A DNA stretch of 18,477 nt from Thermoleophilia bacterium (GTDB lineage Bacteria; Actinomycetota; Thermoleophilia; Gaiellales; Gaiellaceae): the NCBI GenBank assembly GCA_025936595.1, contig JAICTB010000010.1, positions 1 through 18,477 of the forward strand, read 5' to 3'. Shown piece after piece: positions 6,736 to 13,226 of this stretch. How positions within the stretch are numbered: position 1 is the first letter of the stretch; each line of letters starts with the position of its first letter. Under the pieces are notes generated by a model. That model searched no databases, was not told the DNA's origin, and was given only the letters and a program-made list of their open reading frames with translations. The position numbers and the translations under genes are program-made.

Positions 6736-8435
6736 GGAATCTCGGCGGCGATTGTGGTTCCGCATCCGGGCCGGCTGTCGATCGCGAGTCGTCCGTCGAG
6801 AGCGCCGATCCGGTCGACGAGGCCTGCGAGTCCCGTGCCGCGGCCGGGATCGGCACCCCCGATACCGTCGTCGCCGATCTCGATCCGCGCCAGTCCGTCC
6901 TCGCGGGTGATGGTGATCCAGGCTCGCGTCGCCTGTGCATAGCGGCTGATGTTGGTGAGTGCCTCAGCGATCAGGTAGTAGCCGGCCGTTTCGACGGCCG
7001 AGGGAAAGCGTTGCCCGTTCGCGTTCACGGTGACGGGGACAGCACCGCTTGCGGCGAGTGTGCGGGCAGCCGCGGCGAGGCCTTGATCGGTGAGGATCGC
7101 GGGATGGATGCCGCGGGCGAGCTCTCGTAGCTCCTGCAACGCGTGCGCGAGCTCCGCCTCTGCTTCCTCGAGCAGCGGCGCGGCCGCATGATTCGCGATC
7201 CGGCCTCGCAGCAGGTTGAGCGCGAGGCCGACCGCGAGGAGCCGCTGCTGGGCACCGTCGTGGAGGTTCCGCTCGAGCCGGCGCCGTTCGCCGTCCGCGG
7301 CCTCCACGAGCCGCGCACGTGAGGCCCGCAGCTCGACGAGTTGGCTCCGGAGCTGCGCCTGAAGTTGTTCGTTGTCGAGGGCGAGCCGTGCAGCTGCGAC
7401 AACCGACTCGACAAGACGCGGATGCTCGAGGAGAGCCCGGTCGTGCACGAGCACCGCGAGCTTCTCGCCGTCACGCTCGATGAACGTCGCCGCCTGCCGG
7501 TCGTTATCGCCGTCGCCGGGGAGCTCGACCGGCCGTCCGAACGAGTCGACGAAGTCGTCGGCCTGGGCGAGGCGGAAGCCGAGCCGCAAGGTTGGATCGT
7601 GCAACGTCCGCGCGAGCGCCTGCTCCATCGTCTCCGCTCCGATCGAATCGAGCTCGATCACGAGATCGCCCACTGCGACCTGGCCGAGCCTTGCCCGAAC
7701 AAGCCCAAACGCGAATGCGAGCGGAATAAGGAGGCGTGCGACGAGCGGCGGGAAGAAGACGATGTCGGGCTGCGAGCCGGTCAGCGCCTGCACGATCGCA
7801 TCGGCAGCATCGGCGGCCGCGAGCAGCAGCGCGGCGGCGAACACGGGGCCGAGCACCCGCCGTCCGCCCAGACTCGCCCCGGCCCAGCGCGTCCCGACGA
7901 CGGCGATGGCCGTTATCGCGTACACGACTACGCCCACGTTGCCGACCGTCGAGAGCGCCGAGTGCACATTCGGGGCGTCCCGGACACTGAATGCATTCAC
8001 GCCGTGGTTCGGAAGCGTCAACGTGGCGAGCACGTTCACGAGGAAGAGCGAGTACCCGGCGGCCACGAGAGCTCGTAGCGGACGCCGGATCAGCCGCCCT
8101 GCCGGATACGCGATCAGGAGGTGCGCGAGGACGAGGTCCTGGGAGCCGTCGAAGCACTGTCCGACACCGAACGCCCACGGGTTCTGGTAGGCGCGGATCC
8201 CGCCGACCGTCCAGAGCAAGCCGGCAAGCACGAGCAGCGGCGCCGTCCGGTTGCCGGGCCGGAGCCGCCAGAGGACGAGACCGGACGCGATCGAGATCGA
8301 GCTGACACCCAGGTCGAGAGGGAACGTCTCCCGCGGAGCGGTGCCGTGGAGCCAGAAGCCGAGCTCGCCAAAGACGACGAAGCAGGCGCCGACGGGCCAG
8401 AGCGCGAACCAGAGGAGACGCACGCGGCCGCTCAC
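6726..8435 (-). CDS. Membrane sensor histidine kinase, NarL-partner type (HisKA_3)
   Basis: A 569-residue kinase. The N-terminal 250 residues hold about seven to eight hydrophobic segments (near 8-28, 44-57, 67-82, 103-118, 124-142, 166-181, 196-216, 229-248), so sensing is likely in or at the membrane. A poorly conserved linker (about 250-350) follows, then a coiled-coil-like stretch (352-385). The dimerisation/phosphoacceptor box is ERRRLERNLHDGAQQRLLA, with H392. The ATP-binding domain has N495 (EALTN), DDGIGG (522-527) and GTGLAGL (533-539). It starts with GTG overlapping the receiver stop (GTGA) and ends inside the start of the regulator. The stimulus cannot be read from the sequence. 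Confidence 0.93.
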   Translation of the reverse strand: MSGRVRLLWFALWPVGACFVVFGELGFWLHGTAPRETFPLDLGVSSISIASGLVLWRLRPGNRTAPLLVLAGLLWTVGGIRAYQNPWAFGVGQCFDGSQDLVLAHLLIAYPAGRLIRRPLRALVAAGYSLFLVNVLATLTLPNHGVNAFSVRDAPNVHSALSTVGNVGVVVYAITAIAVVGTRWAGASLGGRRVLGPVFAAALLLAAADAADAIVQALTGSQPDIVFFPPLVARLLIPLAFAFGLVRARLGQVAVGDLVIELDSIGAETMEQALARTLHDPTLRLGFRLAQADDFVDSFGRPVELPGDGDNDRQAATFIERDGEKLAVLVHDRALLEHPRLVESVVAAARLALDNEQLQAQLRSQLVELRASRARLVEAADGERRRLERNLHDGAQQRLLAVGLALNLLRGRIANHAAAPLLEEAEAELAHALQELRELARGIHPAILTDQGLAAAARTLAASGAVPVTVNANGQRFPSAVETAGYYLIAEALTNISRYAQATRAWITITREDGLARIEIGDDGIGGADPGRGTGLAGLVDRIGALDGRLAIDSRPGCGTTIAAEIPCA

Positions 8436-8770
8436 GCGCCAGCTCCTCCCTCACGCAAGCGCTCGAGCGACAACTCGTTCTTGGGCAGGAAGGGGTACCG
8501 CCCATCCAGACCGAGGTCTTCCGCACTGCGGCTCGAGACGAGCAGCACGGACGTCGCCGTCGGAAGCGCATCCGCGACCTCCATGCCGCTCATGTCGGGG
8601 AGCATCACGTCGAGCAGCACGAGGTCAGGTCGCAGCTCGTGCACGGACACGACCGCTGAGCGACCGTCGGATGCCTCACCGACGACCGCGAAGCCCGCCT
8701 CCTCGAACAGCCGGCGTGCGAACCGCCGAAAGCTCGGATGGTCGTCGACGATCAGGACGCTCCGGCGCAC
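8432..8770 (-). CDS. Stand-alone CheY-like receiver domain protein
   Basis: Only 112 residues, consisting of a receiver domain with no output domain. D9-D10 form the acidic pocket, D54 in LVLLDVMLPD is the phosphoacceptor, S79/S80 take the Thr/Ser position, and K97 is in FLPKNEL. The end is slightly shorter than a typical 120-residue receiver, with the last helix reduced. It is first in the three-gene signalling operon and overlaps the kinase start by four bases. It may act as a phosphate sink or competitor for the kinase, or through protein contacts. The GTG start at 8770 has no Shine-Dalgarno sequence but a CACGAT box exactly 6 nt upstream, so translation is probably leaderless. Confidence 0.88.
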   Translation of the reverse strand: MRRSVLIVDDHPSFRRFARRLFEEAGFAVVGEASDGRSAVVSVHELRPDLVLLDVMLPDMSGMEVADALPTATSVLLVSSRSAEDLGLDGRYPFLPKNELSLERLREGGAGA

Positions 8771-8776
8771 CTGCGG

Positions 8777-8804
8777 ATCGTGACATGCCGGTCGCGCAGG
8801 TCAA
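8777..8804 (-). promoter_or_regulatory. Promoter of the receiver-kinase-regulator operon
   Basis: On the minus strand TTGACC (8804-8799) is followed by a 16-bp spacer and CACGAT (8782-8777). The -35 matches the consensus in five of six positions and the -10 is weak. Transcription would start at about 8770, the first base of the GTG. A weak -10 with an adjacent upstream palindrome fits an activated promoter. Confidence 0.55.
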
Positions 8805-8806
8805 CG

Positions 8807-8848
8807 CCGGGATATCCCTGAACTGCGCCTGGTTCAGGGATGCCCCTG
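8807..8848. promoter_or_regulatory. Two tandem near-palindromic operators between divergent operons
   Basis: Box 1 (8807-8820, CCGGGATATCCCTG) and box 2 (8835-8848, CAGGGATGCCCCTG) are both near matches to the perfect palindrome CAGGGATATCCCTG, with one and two differences. Their inner halves also form a perfect 10-bp inverted repeat (8814-8823 against 8832-8841). Centre-to-centre distance is 28 bp. Box 1 is centred 43.5 bp and box 2 71.5 bp upstream of the predicted minus-strand start at 8770. Relative to a plus-strand start near 8885 the same two distances apply in reverse order. A dimeric regulator, most simply the NarL-type protein encoded at 6091-6735, is the likely ligand. Confidence 0.6.
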
Positions 8849-8872
8849 ACGACGAAGGCAACGACGCGGGCC

Positions 8873-8878
8873 TACCTT
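8873..8878 (+). promoter_or_regulatory. Probable -10 box of the AOC-like operon
   Basis: TACCTT fits TANNNT and would give a start near 8885 with a 23-nt leader that includes the GAAGGAGG ribosome binding site at 8895-8902. No good -35 lies at 16-18 bp; CTGACG (8846-8851) overlaps box 2 at 21 bp. This is consistent with an activator-dependent promoter. Confidence 0.4.
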
Positions 8879-8907
8879 CCTGCCACTCGATCACGAAGGA
8901 GGCAGAC

Positions 8908-9357
8908 GTGAAGACGAAGGTGATGCTCGCTCTCTCGCTCGTCGCAGCGACGGGGGTCGTCTACGCCACCGGCTCCTCAGCGAGCGGAAGCGGATGGACC
9001 GTCGAGCGCTACTACACGGCCGAGACCTGGAACTCGTTCGCCGACATCGGCGGCAACGGCGGCGGCCCGGGCGATGTCTACACCAGCCAGCAGACCCTGA
9101 AGACGGTCGCCGGAAACGCGGTCGGCGTCGTCAACGGCTACGGCGTCAACCTTCACAAGCCGTACGTCTTCTTCCACTGGACGGCGACCCTTGGCGACGG
9201 CTCGCTGACCCTCGAGGGCGCGATCGACCTGCAGACCGCCGCCGCCACCTACGCGATCGAAGGCGGCACCGGGCGATACGCCGCAGCCCGCGGCACCGTC
9301 ACGCTCACCGACGCAGGCAAGAACCGTTCGCTCGCAATCGTCCGCTACCGCCAATGA
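8908..9357 (+). CDS. Secreted allene-oxide-cyclase-like (dirigent-type) barrel protein
   Basis: A 149-residue protein with a clear Sec signal: KTK followed by a hydrophobic core to about residue 18 and small residues ATGSSASG, with likely cleavage near residues 24-27. The mature part is beta-rich and ends with the block YAIEGGTGRYAAARGTVTLT, the typical conserved region of bacterial allene oxide cyclase barrel-like/dirigent-like proteins. Plant relatives cyclise oxylipins or direct phenoxy coupling; most bacterial members have no known reaction, so none is claimed. It starts at GTG 8908 with a strong GAAGGAGG 5 nt upstream. It is divergent from the signalling operon and precedes the small barrel protein by 26 bp. 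It probably acts outside the membrane. Confidence 0.75.
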   Translation: MKTKVMLALSLVAATGVVYATGSSASGSGWTVERYYTAETWNSFADIGGNGGGPGDVYTSQQTLKTVAGNAVGVVNGYGVNLHKPYVFFHWTATLGDGSLTLEGAIDLQTAAATYAIEGGTGRYAAARGTVTLTDAGKNRSLAIVRYRQ

Positions 9358-9383
9358 AAAGAGAACGACAAGGAGGTGAAGAC

Positions 9384-9671
9384 ATGGCATGGGTCCAGAT
9401 CCAACACGCCACGCAAGCGACCTGGGACGACCACCAGAAGGTGGCCGCACTGATCGGCGACGAGAAGCCCCCGGGTCTGATCGTCCGCGCGGCCGGCGAA
9501 GTCGACGGCCGCTGGAAAAGCGTCAGCATCTGGGAGTCGAAGGAGGCATTCGAGCGCTTCGCCGCGGAACACATAATGCCCGCCGTCAGGCAAGTGTTCG
9601 GCGACGAGATGAACGTGGGCGGGCCGCCTCCGCAGGAATGGTTCGAGGCAAAGCACCTGATCGGGCCCTGA
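9384..9671 (+). CDS. Small dimeric alpha/beta-barrel-like protein
   Basis: A 95-residue soluble protein without signal or membrane segments. The pattern beta (WVQIQHAT), helix (TWDDHQKVAALIG), beta (GLIVRAAGEVDG), beta (RWKSVSIWES), helix (KEAFERFAAEHIMPAVRQVFG) is that of ABM/EthD-like ferredoxin-fold dimers, a fold of small monooxygenases and of non-enzymatic proteins. No specific family was identified. The ATG at 9384 has a near-perfect AGGAGGTGA at 9371-9379, the strongest ribosome binding site in the window. It follows the AOC-like gene by 26 bp and a hairpin closes the unit at 9682-9715, so the two are very likely one operon. Confidence 0.75.
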   Translation: MAWVQIQHATQATWDDHQKVAALIGDEKPPGLIVRAAGEVDGRWKSVSIWESKEAFERFAAEHIMPAVRQVFGDEMNVGGPPPQEWFEAKHLIGP

Positions 9672-9681
9672 ACGCGGCGCT

Positions 9682-9715
9682 CCGGGGCGGCGCACGTCAA
9701 CCTGCGCCGTCCCGG
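9682..9715 (+). terminator. Hairpin terminator after the AOC-like operon
   Basis: A 13-bp stem with a single G·U pair (9682-9694 against 9703-9715) and an 8-nt loop, starting 10 bp after the stop codon. There is no T-run after the stem, as is common in high-GC bacteria. It may serve both this operon and the convergent VOC gene. Confidence 0.6.
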
Positions 9716-9748
9716 CTTCGCTGTCGCGAATGCGACAAGGAGTCGCGG

Positions 9749-10135
9749 CTAGGCGAGCGGCGCGAAGAAATCGACAGGCTGCCCGTCGGGGTCGAGCACC
9801 TGGGCGTACCGATGGCCCCAGAACGCGTCCCACGGCTCGAGCCGGGACGTGCCGCCCGCTGCCAGCGCCCGCTCGTACGTCGCGTCGACGTCCGCGGGCG
9901 AGTCGCACGCGAACGCAAGTGCGACGTGGTGCCCTTCGGGGGGCTTCCACTCGGGATCGATCTGCTTGATCAGCTCCTCCGTGTCCCACATCAGACGCAG
10001 GCCGTTTGGCAGCGTGGCTTCGAAGTGGTCGTTCCCCGACGGCTCGCCGACGTCCACGCCGACGGCGCGGTAGAACGCCGCGGAACGCGCGATGTCAGCC
10101 GCAACGATGCCGATCGCGTCCAGCCTCCCAGGCAT
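9749..10135 (-). CDS. VOC-family (glyoxalase/bleomycin-resistance-like) protein
   Basis: A 128-residue vicinal-oxygen-chelate protein with two beta-alpha-beta-beta-beta modules. The first opens RLDAIGIVAADIARSAAFYRAVG and the second GHHVALAFACDSPADVDATYERALAAGG. It ends WGHRYAQVLDPDGQPVDFFAP, the usual VOC C-terminal strand. Candidate metal or ligand positions are the histidines at 69-70 and 108; a complete glyoxalase I metal set cannot be assigned. Members include dioxygenases, glyoxalases and antibiotic-binding proteins, so the substrate is open. It forms a single-gene unit: a TAGACT box lies exactly 6 nt before the ATG at 10135 and no Shine-Dalgarno sequence is present, pointing to a leaderless mRNA. 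Confidence 0.88.
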   Translation of the reverse strand: MPGRLDAIGIVAADIARSAAFYRAVGVDVGEPSGNDHFEATLPNGLRLMWDTEELIKQIDPEWKPPEGHHVALAFACDSPADVDATYERALAAGGTSRLEPWDAFWGHRYAQVLDPDGQPVDFFAPLA

Positions 10136-10141
10136 GGACGA

Positions 10142-10147
10142 AGTCTA
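10142..10147 (-). promoter_or_regulatory. -10 box (TAGACT) of the VOC gene
   Basis: TAGACT on the minus strand ends 6 nt before the ATG at 10135, placing the transcription start at or next to the first base of the gene. A convincing -35 was not found. Confidence 0.5.
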
Positions 10148-10292
10148 TTGCCGATCGGCGACGGTTCGGCGGGCTATGTGCGCCGGCCGCGACGGCGCCG
10201 TCAGGTGCTGGCGGACTCGTCGCTCTGGAACAGCGAGAAAGAGTTCCCAGTAGACGACCGTACCGGTGCCGGCCGCGTCCGGCATCGGGTAC

Positions 10293-11543
10293 TCAGTCTC
10301 CCGCCCAGCGGCGGAACGCGAGCACGCTGTTGTGGCCTCCGAAGCCGAAGGAGTTCGAGAGCGCTGCGTCGACCTGCTCGGCTCGGGCGGCGTTGGCGAG
10401 ATAGTCGAGATCACACTCCGAATCGGGCGCGGTGTGGTTGATCGTCGGCGGGAGGACGCCGTGGTGCAACGCGAGGACCGTGAAGACCGCCTCCACCGCA
10501 CCGGCGGCGCCGAGCGTGTGCCCCGTCGCTCCCTTCGTCGAGGAGACGAGAGGCGGCTTTGAACGATCCGCGAAGACGAGTTTCAGGACCCGCGTCTCGG
10601 CGGAGTCGCCCGCAGGCGTGGAGGTCCCGTGCGCATTGACATACCCGATCTCGTCGGGCTCGAGCGCAGCGTCCGCCAGCGCCATGTGGACCGCGCGCGC
10701 GGCGTTCGCGCCGACTGGATCGGGATCGGAGACGTGGTTCGCGTCCGACGAGACTCCGTAGCCACCGAGCTCCGCGTAGATGCGTGCCCCGCGCGCACGG
10801 GCGTGCTCGAGCTCCTCGAGCACCAGCACCGCGGCCGCCTCGGCGATCACGAACCCGTCCCGCTCCCGGTCGAACGGCCGCGACGCGGACGCCGGATCGT
10901 CGTTCCGCGTCGAGAGCGCGCGCATCGCGGCGAACCCCGCGACCGAGACGGGCGTCACCGGCGCCTCGGCGCCTCCGCACACCATGACCTCGGCGCGCCC
11001 GAGCCTGATCGCATCGAGCGCGTCCCCGATCGCCATGCTGGACGCGGCGCACGCAGTGCTCTCGGCGAGCAGCGGCCCGCGCGTCCCGAGCTCGATCGAC
11101 ACCCAGCCCGCCGCCAGGTTCGGAAGCGTCTGGACGATCGAGAACGGGCTCACACGATCCGGGCCGCGCTCCGCGAGCTGCAGCACCGTCTGCTCGAACG
11201 AAGCGACGCCTCCGAGCGCCGTTCCGATCGCCGTTCCGGCGCGCTCGCCGACCGACGCGACGTCGAGACCCGCGTCGCGCTCGGCCTGCCGCGCCGCGCC
11301 GACAAGCAGGTGCGTGCAGCGGTCCATCCGGCGCGCCGCCTTCCCGTCGACGAACGCCGCGACGTCGAAGTCCTTCACCTCGCAGGCAAACCGCACCGGA
11401 AACGCGGTCGCGTCGAACCGCGTGATCTCCGCGGCGCCCCTGTCGCCCGCGAGCAACGCCGTCCAGGCCTCTTCGACCGAGTTGCCGATCGGGCTCACGA
11501 TCCCGAGACCGGTCACCACGACTCGCCGCGAAGAGTGCGCCAC
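10293..11543 (-). CDS. fabF: Beta-ketoacyl-[acyl-carrier-protein] synthase II (FabF-type)
   Basis: A complete 416-residue ketosynthase, the usual FabF length. The N-terminus is VVVTGLGIVSPIGNS. The nucleophile is C165 in ESTACAASS, H305 is in NAHGTST, K337 and H342 are in STKGATGHTLGAAGA, and NSFGFGGHN (397-405) closes the active site. It condenses malonyl-ACP with acyl-ACP in fatty-acid elongation. No acp, fabD or fabH gene is next to it, so it could be a second, stand-alone copy or serve another acyl product. The GTG start at 11543 has GGAGG only one base away, too close for normal use. A TACCCT box lies exactly 6 nt upstream, so a leaderless start is at least as likely. Confidence 0.93.
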   Translation of the reverse strand: MAHSSRRVVVTGLGIVSPIGNSVEEAWTALLAGDRGAAEITRFDATAFPVRFACEVKDFDVAAFVDGKAARRMDRCTHLLVGAARQAERDAGLDVASVGERAGTAIGTALGGVASFEQTVLQLAERGPDRVSPFSIVQTLPNLAAGWVSIELGTRGPLLAESTACAASSMAIGDALDAIRLGRAEVMVCGGAEAPVTPVSVAGFAAMRALSTRNDDPASASRPFDRERDGFVIAEAAAVLVLEELEHARARGARIYAELGGYGVSSDANHVSDPDPVGANAARAVHMALADAALEPDEIGYVNAHGTSTPAGDSAETRVLKLVFADRSKPPLVSSTKGATGHTLGAAGAVEAVFTVLALHHGVLPPTINHTAPDSECDLDYLANAARAEQVDAALSNSFGFGGHNSVLAFRRWAGD

Positions 11544-11549
11544 ACCTCC

Positions 11550-11599
11550 AGGGTACGTCGGCGCACACCTGACCGCGGCGTGACGCCGGCCGGTAGCGT
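11550..11599. promoter_or_regulatory. Compact divergent promoter region fabF / aldo-keto reductase
   Basis: The two start codons are 62 bp apart. TACCCT on the minus strand (11555-11550) lies 6 nt before fabF, and TAGCGT on the plus strand (11594-11599) lies 6 nt before the reductase. With normal spacing both -35 regions would fall at about 11570-11578 and overlap. CTGACC (11569-11574, plus strand) is a possible -35 at 19 bp. A small palindrome, CGGCGTGACGCCG (11576-11588), sits between the -10 boxes. Confidence 0.45.
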
Positions 11600-11605
11600 G
11601 CGGGG

Positions 11606-12574
11606 GTGGACTACGTGAACCTCGGCCGGACGGGTCTGCGTGTGTCGCGGATCTGCCTCGGGATGATGAGCTACGGCCGCCACGAGAGCCGGCCGTGGGC
11701 GCTCGACGAGGACGCTGCGGAGCCGATCGTGCGGCGCGCAGTCGAGAGTGGGATCATCTTCTTCGACACCGCCGACGTCTACAACGGCGGCGAGAGCGAG
11801 GTGCTCACCGGCCGCCTGCTGCAGCAGCTCTTCGGCACGCGCGAGGAGTACGTGGTCGCGACGAAGGTGCACGGACAGACGATGCCCGGCGAGAACGGAG
11901 CCGGCCTCTCGCGCAAGCACGTCCTCGCCTCGATCGACGCGTCTCTCGAGCGGCTCGAGCTCGACTACGTCGACCTCTACCAGATTCACCGCTTCGATCC
12001 GCGCACTCCGATCGAGGAGACGATGGAGGCGCTGCACGACATCGTCCGCGCCGGGAAGGCACGCTACATCGGCGCGAGCAGCATGTATGCCTGGCAGTTC
12101 GCGAAGGCGCAGTCGGTCGCGCGGACGCGGTTCGTCTCCATGCAGAACCACTACAACCTCGTCTACCGCGAGGAGGAGCGCGAGATGATCCCGCAGTGCA
12201 TGGACCAGGGCGTCGCGGTGCTGCCGTGGAGCCCACTCGCGCGCGGCCTCCTCGCCGGCACGCGGACGCCCGAGGGCGAGAAGCTGACGACGCGGGCGCG
12301 GACCGACTCCTTCGGCGACAGCCTCTACACGCCGGAGGTCGACTTCACGGTCGTAGATCGAGTCGTAAAGGTGGCGCAGGCGCGCGGTGTCGCGCCGGCC
12401 CAGGTTGCGCTCGCGTGGCTGCTCGGGAAGCCGGGCGTGACGGCGCCGATCGTCGGTGCGACGAAGCTCGAGCACCTCGACGACGCGATCGCCGCGGAGC
12501 AGCTTTCGCTGAGTGCGGAGGAGATCGCGCAGCTCGAAGAGCCGTACGTCCCCCACGCCGTCTCCGGCCACTGA
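11606..12574 (+). CDS. Aldo/keto reductase
   Basis: A 322-residue (alpha/beta)8-barrel oxidoreductase. The N-terminus MDYVNLGRTGLRVSRICLGM is the standard opening of this family. The catalytic tetrad is complete: D54 and Y59 in FFDTADVYNGG, K87 in VVATKVHG and H128 in LYQIHRF. Near the C-terminus, APIVGATKLEHLDDAI corresponds to the NADPH-binding segment. It should reduce aldehydes, ketones or sugars with NADPH in the cytoplasm. The closest general type is the YajO-like branch of the family; the real substrate is unknown. The GTG at 11606 has a TAGCGT box 6 nt upstream and no Shine-Dalgarno sequence. It diverges from fabF and ends 16 bp from a convergent membrane-protein gene. Confidence 0.93.
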   Translation: MDYVNLGRTGLRVSRICLGMMSYGRHESRPWALDEDAAEPIVRRAVESGIIFFDTADVYNGGESEVLTGRLLQQLFGTREEYVVATKVHGQTMPGENGAGLSRKHVLASIDASLERLELDYVDLYQIHRFDPRTPIEETMEALHDIVRAGKARYIGASSMYAWQFAKAQSVARTRFVSMQNHYNLVYREEEREMIPQCMDQGVAVLPWSPLARGLLAGTRTPEGEKLTTRARTDSFGDSLYTPEVDFTVVDRVVKVAQARGVAPAQVALAWLLGKPGVTAPIVGATKLEHLDDAIAAEQLSLSAEEIAQLEEPYVPHAVSGH

Positions 12575-12590
12575 TCGGCCGCGCGAACCT

Positions 12591-12881
12591 CTACGGGGTC
12601 ACGAAACCGCCGTGTGAGAGGGCGACGAAGACGAGGGCGACGACGAGCAAGAGGGTCGCCGTGAGAGCGCCTATGGCGCCGAAGGTTGCCTCGCGACCTC
12701 TCCTGCGAAGCAACGCGGCGGCGAGGCCGGCTCCGGTGACGGGCACAGCGAGGAGCACGAGAAAGAAACCGCGCCCGCCGAATCCGTGGTCAGCAGCTGC
12801 GACCGCAAGATTCCACGCCAACAGCGGGCAGACGACCACCGCCACGACGACGTAGACGCCGCGAACAACGTGCCGGGTCAC
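12591..12881 (-). CDS. Small three-helix membrane protein, unknown function
   Basis: A 96-residue hydrophobic protein from the GTG at 12881 (VTRHVVRGVYVVVAVVVCPL...). It has three predicted membrane segments: about 8-28, 37-57 (FFLVLLAVPVTGAGLAAALL) and 67-88 (GAIGALTATLLLVVALVFVAL). A basic RRRGRE loop follows helix 2. A longer in-frame start at 13016 would add 45 residues without coding-like character, through an inverted repeat, and is less likely. The start has GGGGAAG upstream as a possible weak ribosome binding site, or TATGGG 6 nt upstream as a possible -10 for a leaderless start. No family was recognised. It converges with the aldo/keto reductase. Confidence 0.6.
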   Translation of the reverse strand: MTRHVVRGVYVVVAVVVCPLLAWNLAVAAADHGFGGRGFFLVLLAVPVTGAGLAAALLRRRGREATFGAIGALTATLLLVVALVFVALSHGGFVTP

Positions 12882-13190
12882 TTCTTCCCCATAGGAGGGA
12901 GCACAGGCGGCGGCACCGCACCGAGTATCGATGGAATCGGGTACCAGCTCAATCGCCTGCGCGACGGTTCCGGAGTAACCGCTGAACCGTCGAGGGCCGT
13001 GGGTCCCGGTAATCACGCTAGTGCGACTCGGCTGCGGGTTTGGCAGGGGAGGCTAGGTAGACGCGCCAGCTGCGCCAGTGCAGGCGGTTTCTTCCGGAAG
13101 AGCTACTACTCGCCAGCGCGAAGAGGCGTCGGCCGGGCCCGGCTGCACGATGTGATTCTCGTAGGCGTAGACGACTTTCGCCGGCCGTCC
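12882..13190. other. Non-coding stretch with a 9-bp inverted repeat
   Basis: About 310 bp without a convincing gene; short open frames here have skewed composition and no recognisable domain. The only clear structure is a perfect inverted repeat, CGACGGTTC (12962-12970) with GAACCGTCG (12984-12992) and a 13-nt loop. It lies about 80 bp upstream of the small membrane-protein start and could be an operator or a transcript hairpin. Confidence 0.4.
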
Positions 13191-13219
13191 TTGCGCTACT
13201 ACGCGCCACGTAGTAGAAT
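13191..13219 (+). promoter_or_regulatory. Promoter of the PadR-membrane protein operon
   Basis: TTGCGC (13191-13196), a 17-bp spacer and TAGAAT (13214-13219). Transcription should start at 13226-13227, which coincides with the GTG of the PadR gene. This is the best-matching promoter in the window and it rules against translation from the ATG at 13218, which overlaps the -10 box. Confidence 0.7.
13196..13216. promoter_or_regulatory. Inverted-repeat operator in the PadR promoter
   Basis: CTACTACG (13196-13203) and CGTAGTAG (13209-13216) form a perfect 8-bp inverted repeat around a 5-bp centre. It fills the spacer and overlaps both -35 and -10. Such a site would block RNA polymerase when bound, so PadR autorepression is the simplest reading. 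The arms also resemble TACTAC/GTAGTA half-sites known for BlaI-type winged-helix repressors. Confidence 0.7.
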
Positions 13220-13226
13220 GGCCGCT

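Noticed and set aside
8251..8907. Long in-frame extension upstream of the AOC-like gene.
   Set aside because: It is antisense to the kinase and receiver genes, Arg/Ser/Pro-rich, and would bury the signal peptide that follows a strong ribosome binding site.
10191..10202. Perfect 12-bp palindrome GACGGCGCCGTC in the fabF-VOC gap.
   Set aside because: It is purely GC-rich, lies about 60 bp upstream of the VOC start without relation to a promoter element, and such palindromes are frequent in this composition.
12786..13226. Upstream open extension of the PadR gene.
   Set aside because: The extension crosses the promoter, lacks protein-like composition and adds no recognisable domain; PadR proteins begin at NNPSLLIL.
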